DNA of 64,000 nucleotides, taken from NCBI GenBank assembly GCA_905178155.1, contig CAJINV010000005.1, positions 2,358,054-2,422,053 on the forward strand. Reading direction: 5' to 3'. Positions 55,192-64,000 of this stretch are shown here, one piece after another. The translations under genes and the position numbers were made by a program. The notes under the pieces were generated by a model. That model worked only from the letters and a program-made list of their open reading frames with translations, had not been told where the DNA came from and did not search any database. Each line of letters starts with the position of its first letter. Within the stretch, counting starts at the first letter, position 1. The stretch is from Amoebophrya sp. A120. Lineage: Eukaryota; Sar; Dinophyceae; Syndiniales; Amoebophryaceae.

Positions 55192-58100
55192 ATGAAGGGA
55201 ATTTTTGCGGGAGCGCTCATCCTTAGGACTTCCGACTACTGCGGCCGCGCCACGCCAGCTGTGTCCTCGTCTTCCTCGTCGTCCACATCGAGATATAATG
55301 CAGCCTTGCAGGACGACCTGGACCTTCCCGTCCTCCTCGAGCAGGAGCGAAACCTGGATAGTGCCGGCACTCCAAAGTTGTCCAGGCAGTCAAGTACAAC
55401 TTCTAGCAGCTCCAGTTCGCGCAGCGGGTCTGCCAATCCTAGAAGCAGTGCCGCCGGTCGAGCAGGCAAGACAAAAGACCAACCACCACCTTATGGTGGG
55501 ACGAAGGGAGGGGGCTCAACATCGAGCTCCTCCGCGCCGGCGCGTCAAACTCCCGGTACCAAGAAGGGAGGCGGCGGAACAGCAGGAGGCGGAGCCAACG
55601 AAGATGAAGATCCTACCGCCCAGTATGAGCTGCAGGTACCGTGGGAGCGGGTGGTGGCCGACGGAGCAGATGGACAAGACCAGAACGGTTTTCTTGGCGA
55701 CACGGGACGAGAAGAAACCGCCACAGATGAAGCTGCGGGCGACCCACCTTTCGAGCAGAGGCTATTTGAAAAGGTTGTCAAGTCCTACCAGAAGGAGAAC
55801 ACTGCGAATATCATCAACCGGAGGTTTCAGCTGCACCAAGCAGAAGAGAAGGAGGGTGTTAGGGAAAAGCAAAACAACCTGTATCAAGAGTTTGTCTTCG
55901 ATAGACAGAAGGAGCGAAATATCCCGGCAAAGAGCGAAGAGGAGAAGTTACTCGGGTCATTACTACACACCAAGCGAAATAAAGATACTAGCGTTTGGCG
56001 AGGTCGTGCTGCCATGGAGGACCAGCGGCAGGAAAATACTAGGAACACCTTTTTATCTTCCGAGGACGACGCAGGAGTGGAGAACAAGGGTCGTGGGTCT
56101 TCAGGGTTATCCGCTAGAGGAGGTACAGACACCAGCGCTTTCCAATCCCCCTTTTCAACAACTTCCACAGGTGGACCATTCGCCACCGCCCTCTCCTCCA
56201 GATCTCGCTCTCAGCAAGACCCGAAGCAGGAACCCCCAGCCGATACTTCCACCGCGGGAATGCAGCCGGATCTGTACGACGCGACCAAGGCGGGCAAGGA
56301 CCAGCCGCTTGACTTTTCCCCGACCGGCGGCCTCGACCCGAATGTTAAAAAGCTCTTCTCGGATCCGCGGGCAAATACAGATAGCAGGTGGGACCCGGGA
56401 AACAACCGAGAAATGCTCCGGCCCAGCGACGCAACGTACAAGCCGCAGCGGGACGCTTTCGACTTACCGTGGAACGATACAACGAGCGGGGGAACATCTA
56501 TCCTGAGTAAAAACGTCCCCACACCAGAGTTGTCATGCAGATTTGCAATGACAGGAACATTTGTAATGCGCATCGCCAGGAGAGGCATTTTTAGTCGTTT
56601 TTTGGAATTTGTAATGCTGTAAACAGGATGAGCAGAAGCAGACGGATTTCTGATGCAGCTGGCCTTGCGAACCTGCACTACACTACGGACTGCAACTTGT
56701 GATGCGTGACCCCCAAAAGTTCTAGGTTTGTGTTGCAAAGTCCCCATCTTGACTCTGGTGTGGCGATGTTTTTACTCAGGATAGCATCAGCATCATCGTC
56801 AAGTCAGTGGCATGCGACGACCAACCAAGTGCCGGACAGCGAGATTTACTCTTGGCAGAAGTATCCGTTCAACTACTTCCCCGGGATGCCGGCGCCCGGT
56901 GGAATTACGGGAGAGCTGCAGGGAAAATACATGCTCAGCCCCCGGTACTTTCTCGACGACTGCATGACGCCAGACGAGCATTTGAGTAGTTTACTCGAGT
57001 GCGATATGGCAGTGCGGAAAATCGGGGTGAAAAGAAAAGTGGCCAGGACGGTATAAAGTGTTTCATTTTTTGGCTCTCTTTTTATGATCGCGTTGTAAAA
57101 CGAACATGTGAATCGACTTTGTAGATATCGTGTGTCGTATTTTGCATGTTGCAACGATTGTTAAACTCTTCAGGTCCGCGAAGATCGTTCTGACTACGCC
57201 TACGGCTGCTCGGTCCGGCCCCTCGACACCAACCGCGATTTTTGGGAATCCGTTTTTAACCTTCGCGGCATTACCGGTCTAGGCGCCCAGGACTTCGGTG
57301 GCGTCGGGATCTGCCGAACGAGGGACTTAGGTCGAGCCGAGCAGGCGAAGAGCAATTTTTTAGGGAATCTTCTACCAGCGACGACGGAGGTGCGTGGCTG
57401 GGTCAAAGTGGGGGGAAAAATCCTCCCGGAGGACTACAATTTGAAGAAACAGGGGTTCGAAAAAGCACTCGCCAAAGCGTTCAAATATCAAATGCAAAAG
57501 TGTCTGGGTCTGGATGGATGGAACTTGTGATGCGTCCTGTGGGTCACACAAAAATCTGTCTTGCGTGATCACCAAAAGTTGCCCAGTTTTGACCAACCTG
57601 AGCGGGAGTCTCTCATGCAGGATAGGCTTGATAATGACTTCGCAGAGTCTGCCATGCTAGCTCCTGCATTCCAGACCTCAGGGGGCATGGAAAATATGCA
57701 TGACAAGTTTGCACTCTTCCAGACCCAGACATTTTTTGCATTTGATATCAAAGTACCAAAAGCGAAGATTTCTGTGAACAACGTGTCGGTGCTATCCTGA
57801 GCAAAAACGTACCCACACCAGAGTTGTAATGCAAATCTGCATGCTGAAAATGTTTCTCATGCGGAGCTCCATGAGAAGCACTTTCTAGTCGTGTTTTGCA
57901 ACTTGTTATGCTCCAATCAGCATGGTATGCTAGATCTGTGATGCTGCTGAGCTAGCTCAAACAGAACTATACTACGAATCCAAATTTGTCATGCAAAACA
58001 GACAAAACTTGTGGATTTGTCTAGCCGATTCCCCATCTTGACTCTGGTGTGGGTACGTTTTTACTCAGGATAGGTGCTCGAGAACACCATCCCGGAAGAG

Positions 58101-61100
58101 GCCATCAACCGGATGCGACGGAAGGGGTCCGCTTGGGGCTTGACGCATTTGGGCTTGAAAACCCTGCGCGTGGACTTCCGCATCACCGACCCCGCCTGGA
58201 CGATAGACCCGAACGCCGCAGCGATTGTGCAGAAAATCGACGACAGAATCAACCGAGTCACCGCGCCGACCTTGACGAGATACCTGCAAAAGGTGTTCCA
58301 GGCGAGCTACGGCACCGCCTCCGATTCGGACCAGATGCCGAAAGCGCTGGTGCAGGCCTGGCACCACGTGCGGGTCGCGGGACAGCCACTGCAGGTGCCG
58401 CAGTGGCGCCCGCAGGCCTACGATGTGGTTTCTCTGTTGCAGGTGAACAGTGTGATCGAACCGGCGTCGGTATCCTGAATAAAAACGTACCCACACCAGA
58501 GTTGTAGTGCAGATTTGCAAAGACAGGAAGACTTGTAATGCGCATCCCCATGAGAGCCATTTCCAATCGTGTCTTCGAATTTGTGATGTTGTGAACAGGA
58601 TGAGCAGATGAATCTGTGACGCGGCTGCACTTGCTAACCAGCACTACACTGCGGAATGCAATTTGTCATGCGTGACTCCCAAAACTCCTAGGTTTGTGTT
58701 GCAAAATCCCCATCCTGACTCTGGTGTGGGGACGTTTTTACTCAGGATAGTCGGTGGTGGAGAAAGGTACTATGGGGAAGAAGAAGACGACAAATAAAAG
58801 CGAGTTGAAAGTAGAAGAGAAGAGGAGAGCGACGGTTGAAACGAAAAGTCAGACTGCTAGAAGTAGCAAGAAAAAGAAGGTAAAGATAAGAGCAAGTAGT
58901 GCTTCTCGTGGTGGTGGAAAGAAGTCAACATCCGCTGCAAAAAAGTCAGCACTTTTACCTTCAAAAACAAATGAAGTCGGTTTATTTTCACTAGATCAAG
59001 ACCCAGCAGCCGCGAAAGCGAGTGCAAAGCAGGTGAAAATCGAACTCCAACACGATCCTTTTGCGCCGGAGAATAAGCAGAGTGAGTGCTGTTTCCGCAT
59101 CGGTTACGGGGAGTTGATGACGCCGTGCTGTTTACAAGTCATTTCCTGTGCCGAGTACGACGAGCAGCTACTCACCCACGCGCCAACCCAGCTGATCGTG
59201 ATGGGAGGAAATTTGGGAAAGATAAAAGGAGCCTGCCCGGCCTCTGCGGCGGAAGGCAGAGATAGGATTCTGCAAACGGATGGTGGCGTGGTCAGCAACA
59301 AAGCGGCCGCTACGAGTTACGACGCTGCAACCGCGAAAGCCAAAGCCGTCAGTGCGACAGCGAAGTTGGTTTTCACTCATACGCACGGGAAAATGGAAGA
59401 GGAAGAAAGTGGAAGTGAAGAACCTGAAGAACCATCAACCCCATCAGCAGAAGAAGAAGATGAACAGGACCTCGAGTCAACAGGCGATGAAGATGAGCAA
59501 CAAGCGAACACATCCCCAACCTCGTTCGTGCAAGCAGCGTCTTTCAACACAGTCAAGTCCTCAGCGGGGGGACCACGACACAAGCCGATAATACCGTCAA
59601 CGCGAGGAAACAAGCTAAAGCAACACGAAAAATCCAAATCCAGATCTTCCGCTGCACCGGGGTCCTCGTACCACACGTCGTCGCACTTCGGCAAGACCTT
59701 CTACTCCGCAAGTGGTTCCATCATCGAAGAAGGACGGCTAGCTCAGGATCCAGAGCTGGGGCCGGGAGACGTGGAGGAGACTACAGATGGTGACGAGGAT
59801 GTTGACCCCGCGGCCGGTGCGTTGGCCGACGCCCTTGCCGTCGCCGGAACAAACGAGACTGCGAATTCTAGCGATACGAACTCCACCAATTATTCCAGCA
59901 ATGACACTTCTGCAGAAAATATCCTAGAACAAGTCGACGAAATACCGGAAGAACTTCGGAAACTCAATTACACGACTTCCCTCGAAACCCTCCTCTTCTG
60001 CCGGCCGGGGCAGTCCCCGAAGTACGAGAACGTCACGAACAACTTGATTTGCCGGGTCTGCCCCATTGGGTTCTACAGTCGATCTGGTACCGAATGCACC
60101 AAATGCCCCATAGACATGACCACCCAGGTGAAGGGAGCGCAGGACGTGAACGCGTGCGTGCCCTTGTGCAAACCGGGGTTCGGCATTGAGGGGAACAGTT
60201 GCCGGGAGTGCAGGGAGCGGGAATTCGTCGGGTTCAGCTCGAAAATGTGCGAACCCTGCCCAGCGGGGATGGAGCGGAAAAACAGTACCGGGGCAGCAGA
60301 AGAAGGAGCTACTCCCGCGCTCATCCTGAAACACCTCGGGCACCTCCACATCCAGCCCTCTTTCGAAGAAACGACGAAAGACCCTAAGTGGGCGAAGTTT
60401 TTCATCGCGAAAAGACAGCGAGACAGGAAAAAGTCCGATCAGGAAAAGTGTCTGGACATCAAGCAAACCCTCGCTACGATTGTTGACAACGTGAAGGAAG
60501 AGTGGCGGCAAAACTGCGTCCCCGCCTGCCCCCCGGGCCAGGGCTTCCAGGATCGAAGTTGCGAAGTGTGCAGAAAAGGCATGTACAGCGAGGAAACAAC
60601 AGGAGAGGACGGGGTTGTTGTTTCGAAGTGTAACTTTTGCCCAGATGAGATGACGACGAAAAGGCAGGGCTCCGTCGGGAAACTCGCTTGCGTCCCGGAC
60701 TGCGAGCCCGGGTACAGCTGGACGGGGACAAGTTGCGAACCTTGTGCTCGCGGTTCCTACAGCAGCGCGGAATTCTGGACGACTTTGCAGCCACCGAACA
60801 AAACCGCGGGCGCGATCGACTATTCCACTATGGGACCGTCTGAGCGATTATCTAATTTTTTTATTCAAAAAAGTCATTTTATGAATTTCAAATAGCAACT
60901 TTATTCTTGGCGAAACACCGCGAAACGGTGATCATTTCGGATCCGTCTGGAGAACGGAAAACGGAGCTGCTGATTGGAGTATCAAAATTAAATATCTAGA
61001 TGGAGTCCCGACTTGAACTAGCTACCTGGATGCCTGGGATTTGTACTGCAGAGCAATCGAAAAAGGCCTGCTTTTATTTGCAGCGTCTCTCTGCGGAGGT

Positions 61101-64000
61101 ATTTTGGTGTGCTGCCAGTACGTGCTCCGCCTCCAACCCACATCACCGGGACCCTTCTCACTTTGATTCGCGCCCAGAAACATCGCCAACGGGGTGCGGT
61201 TCTGGTAAGGTTTTCACCGGTGTGCGGAGTTTGTGTCAATTACGGGTATGCACATAAAGCCTCAACTTAAGCCCGCTGCGTTGCGTGCGGCTCTTATATG
61301 GCGGATGCGTTTCGAGTAGTGGCCGTTTCTGACGACGAGCGTAGCTGTATCCGGCGGCGATCCAGGGAAGCCCGCCACCAAAACGACCCGGAGCCCCGCG
61401 TGTCGCAACACGAGTGGAATTGATATCGGGCTGGCCGATGCGAAACGTCGGCGATTTTTTCGACCATTACAGAGTGGGGATGCTTTCAAAATCGTGCTTT
61501 TTTGCAATTTGCGATTCAACACACCTCCGAGATGGTTGAAGAATGACGTCAAAAATGACGTCTCCAAAAATCCACACTGCAAGCGGGGCTTGCCTCTGCC
61601 AAGACCCTTCCTCGGAGACCTCTCCGGGAGAGGTCAAAGTTGGCCTTTTCTAAAGGGGAAGAACTTGTGGGACTTTTTATGATGAAATCGGTCCGCGACT
61701 GGCGGTAAAGAGCACGCAGATACCTTACCGCAGCATCCTCGCAAGGCTGCCCGCGCCATCATTGGCTTCGTATTCTTAAGTGGGGAGGATATGCAGGCCG
61801 GAAAAAACCAAAAGTTTCCAGCGCGCCTGACCAAGACCGGCTTCCGATGTTTTCGCCCATGTCTTGAAAGGAAACCCACACACCAAAGTAGCGAGCCCAA
61901 GGCGGGGCCTATCTGGATTCTTCAGAAGGATTGCACTGCCGCACAACGCTGGGCGCCCTACCTGAGGCACTTGGCGCAGCAAATATCGTCGGGGCCGATT
62001 CGCGACGCGCCTGCTGGCGGGCCCCGTGCCGGTTTCATGGTCACCTAGGGCCGGGCCAGGGCCTGGATCATCTACACAAACAAGGAGCAAACAGCTCTAA
62101 TTTAACCTACCTCTTCAATCAAATTGGCATCCTGGGTTAGCTAGTTCAAGTTGGGACTCCATCTAGATGGTTCAACATGATATCAATTCTGGGCACCGCC
62201 TTCAAAGTCACCTGTGCCGTTTCCCGATGACGACGCTTCCGCACTCGAATCGCGAGCGGAAAGTTGCTATTTAAAAGCTTTGAAGAGATTTTTTTGAATA
62301 AAAAATTAGATAATCGTTCAGACGGTCCCATATCCACCACTTTGCAGCCACCGAACAAAACCGCGGGCGCGATCGACTATTCCACCACGAAATTTGAGTG
62401 CAAAAAGTGCCCGGAGGACAGACCCACAAGCCCGCCAAAGTCAAAATCCATCACGTTTTGTGCGAAGACTGGGAAGCAAACTTTGAAAATGGATGTCTCC
62501 GTGAAGGACCCGAGCATTTTTGACGAACCGAAAACGGTCGAAGCGATTTTGGCGACTATGAAGGCTGACGGCGTTTTTGGGGAAAAGGACAGTTATGAGG
62601 CGACGTTGGACGTGGTGAAGCCTCCTGCCATGGCGCTGCTGCAAAAAGACACCAGGACTGATGTTCTTGAAAAGCAGCTTGCGGAACAACAGACATCGAG
62701 CGAGGAAATTGTAGACCGAGATAGGGATTTGCGAAGTACTTCTTATCCGTCGTATGACTCATCATCGCAGCCGGAAGGTGGCACGGCTGCACGGCCGGAA
62801 GATGGAGAACAATTTTCGAATTATGCAGCAGCCGCAGCTTCCACCGAACGCGAACCTGACCTCGCGTCGCTTCTCGGCGCGGACTACGACCCAAACGACC
62901 CGCTAGTCGCCGACCAGCTTCCCTCGCAATTTTTGCAAGTTAGCTCGAGTTCCACAACCTCCTCCGAAGCAAGGACGATTCTAACGCTGATTTTCACGGT
63001 GATAAACCAGCTTCCCCCCCTCGAGTACCCGGCAATTCAAGTCGCGTCTGGGTCAACTGGAAAGCCGTACCCCACGTTGCAGAAAGCGTTTCGCCTAATC
63101 TTCCCGCCGGAGGTTTATAATACCATTCAGATCAAGTTGCCGTTCGTCACTTGTGAGCCGGGTTTTGGGCAATCAGCGACGACGAACATGTGCGAAGTCT
63201 GCGCCCCCGGGTTTTTCGGCCCGGGCGGGTTGAGCCCGGGCTTGTGTCAAGTTTGCTCCGCACGGAAAACGAGCAACGCGGGCTCCGCGTTCTCGGATGC
63301 GGACTGCTACGGGGGGTGCGAACCGGGAAACGGGGTCAACTTTGCAACGAACAAATGCGAGCCTTGCAAACCGAACCTCTACTCCCCGGGTGGGAACGTG
63401 GAATGCAGCGAGTGCCCCCTCGGCATGACCAGTCCGGAAGGCGCGGGGTCGCTCCGGGACTGCACGGCGGCGTGCGAGCCCGGTTTCGGGGTCGCCGGCG
63501 CGACCTGCCAACTCTGCCCAAGTGGAACGTTCTCCGCGGGCGGGACGGATCCCTGCGAGCCCTGCCCCGCCGGATCCACGACGAACACGACGGGGTCCAC
63601 CAGCTCCGGGCAGTGCGGGCAATGCGGCCCGGAGTTCTGCAACTACCGAGGGCAGGCGACGGGGAACATTTGGAATTTGGACAACGGGGGCTGCCAGTGC
63701 AAATGCGAAACCGGGTACTCGGCCATGACGAACTGCGGCAGCTGCACCCAAGGGTACGAGAAGGATTCCACCGGTGCTTGCAGACCCTCCAGCGAGCGGT
63801 GCACGGTGAAAAGAAGTTGCAATAACCGCGGCGTCCCAATCAAACAGTGGAAAGATAGCACAGACACCCTCGAGCCCTGCCAGTGCATGTGCAAGGATAA
63901 CCGCTTGGACCCAACCACCAACTGCCTCTCCTGCAAAGCCTCGACCAACCTGAATCCGGAGGAAAACTGCGAGAACTGCATGGTGCCCCAACAGGACCGA
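55192..64000 (+). CDS. Giant extracellular protein with SEA-like modules and ephrin-receptor/TNFR-like cysteine repeats (3' end outside window)
   Basis: Model join(55192..56498, 56789..57050, 57174..57485, 57753..57792, 58078..58470, 58755..60828, 62338..>64000) covers 2017 residues to the window edge. MKGIFAGALIL may be a short signal anchor. Residues 20-430 are Ser/Thr/Gly-rich and polar. SEA-like repeats follow (RGWVKVGGKILPEDYN, LKTLRVDFRITDPAW). A Lys-rich and then acidic stretch leads into cysteine modules of the GCC2/GCC3 type: CRVCPIGFYSRSGTECTKCP, CEPCPAGMERKN, CVPDCEPGYSWTGTSCEPC. They resume after the 1.5-kb element: CEVCAPGFFGPGG, CQLCPSGTFSAGG, CEPCPAGSTTNTTG. Such repeats are common in very large protist surface proteins. 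The role is inference (adhesion or surface). The element at 60829 sits between two copies of a 16-residue repeat. Confidence 0.82.
56499..56783. mobile_element. Family C intronic element
   Basis: Ends TATCCTGAGTAAAAACGTCC and GATGTTTTTACTCAGGATA. Flanks ACATC and GCATC agree at 4 of 5. Confidence 0.9.
57486..57747. mobile_element. Family A intronic element
   Basis: Left end TATCAAATGCAAAAGTGTCT. Flanking repeat TCAAA at 57481-57485 and 57748-57752. Excision joins KAF to KVPKAKIS. Confidence 0.93.
57793..58072. mobile_element. Family C intronic element, second subtype
   Basis: Standard family C ends. Flanking repeat GGTGC at 57788-57792 and 58073-58077. Its body (GCTGAGCTAGCTCAAACAG) matches those at 9519 and 26443, and differs from the 38292/45848/58471 subtype. 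Confidence 0.93.
58471..58749. mobile_element. Family C intronic element
   Basis: Left end TATCCTGAATAAAAACGTAC, right end GACGTTTTTACTCAGGATA. Flanking repeat GTCGG at 58466-58470 and 58750-58754. Confidence 0.93.
60829..62332. mobile_element. 1.5-kb element with TAT...ATA ends, family of its own
   Basis: Left end TATGGGACCGTCTGAGCGAT and right end complementary (ATCGTTCAGACGGTCCCATA); the inverted match runs about 45 bp and recurs at AAATAGCAACTTT. Flanking repeat TCCAC at 60824-60828 and 62333-62337. It carries stop codons in the host frame and contains a second inverted-repeat element. No transposase-like frame was seen. Confidence 0.88.
60995..62170. mobile_element. Inner inverted-repeat element nested in the 1.5-kb element
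   Basis: ATCTAGATGGAGTCCCGACT then TGAACTAGCTACC near 60995-61026 is repeated in inverted form at about 62136-62170. Target repeats are not clear. The interior (61.0-62.1 kb) has only short frames. Confidence 0.7.

Larger units (their letters stand above)
60782..62385 (+). repeat. 48-bp in-frame tandem duplication split by an element
   Basis: The sequence starting ACTTTGCAGCCACCGAACAA is present at 60782-60828 and, with its full 48-bp unit, at 62339-62386. With the element and one 5-bp repeat removed the two copies abut and encode the 16-residue unit TLQPPNKTAGAIDYST twice. Confidence 0.85.

Noticed and set aside
675-58749. Dispersed similar repeats as a CRISPR array
   Set aside because: Copies are far apart, inverted at their ends and within eukaryotic exons.
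63173-63991. 272-codon minus-strand frame
   Set aside because: It is the complement of cysteine-repeat coding sequence with high GC at third positions, so it is a shadow.

Overview
The window looks like nuclear DNA of a dinoflagellate-lineage protist, most likely a syndinian parasite of the Amoebophrya type. The reasons are that every gene I can model lies on the + strand, exons are short and broken by many introns, and most introns are short elements with terminal inverted repeats, not GT-AG introns. Invasive intronic elements of this kind are known from Amoebophrya genomes and some other dinoflagellates. The organism call is inference.

The main discovery is mechanistic. About 38 elements that start TAT and end ATA sit inside coding sequence. 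I sort them into seven families (A-G) by their terminal repeats. Of these, 27 are flanked by a perfect 5-bp direct repeat and 7 more match at 4 of 5 bases. Removing the element plus one copy of the repeat restores an open frame at every junction I could test, and often rejoins recognisable domain sequence. Ordinary GT-AG introns (120-370 nt) are mixed in.

Layout. 92-238: possible last exon of an upstream gene. 540-3161: KDEL-receptor (ERD2)-like membrane protein. 3763-7459: FHA plus RING protein, likely a ubiquitin ligase. 8568-11949: a second ERD2-like protein with a long secretory-type N-terminus; both ERD2-like proteins end in a DHDM-type tail. 13332-14039 and 15035-22255: a signal-peptide ORF, then a cysteine-rich, sushi/EGF-like single-pass membrane protein with some exons unresolved. 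23148-29105: an unrecognised protein of about 900 residues, with a 1.9-kb intron that is an element nested in an element. 30197-40514: a 2561-residue secreted-type protein with a class I methyltransferase domain between cysteine-rich and SEA-like modules. 41.1-42.5 kb: a GC-rich block unlike its surroundings. 43520-51090: a 1519-residue secreted protein with the same N-terminal module and many SEA-like repeats. 51.08-52.2 kb: an insertion-like segment bounded by 32-bp direct repeats. 52904-54382: an unrecognised 413-residue protein. 55192 to the window end: a giant extracellular protein with SEA-like and ephrin-receptor/TNFR-like cysteine repeats, carrying a 1.5-kb element.

Functionally the window leans to the secretory pathway: two ERD2-like receptors and several very large secreted or surface proteins. 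No RNA genes, CRISPR arrays or operons were found. Promoters could not be recognised. Exon ends are given with the intron placed as element plus the 3' copy of the repeat; a shift of up to 5 nt gives the same product.
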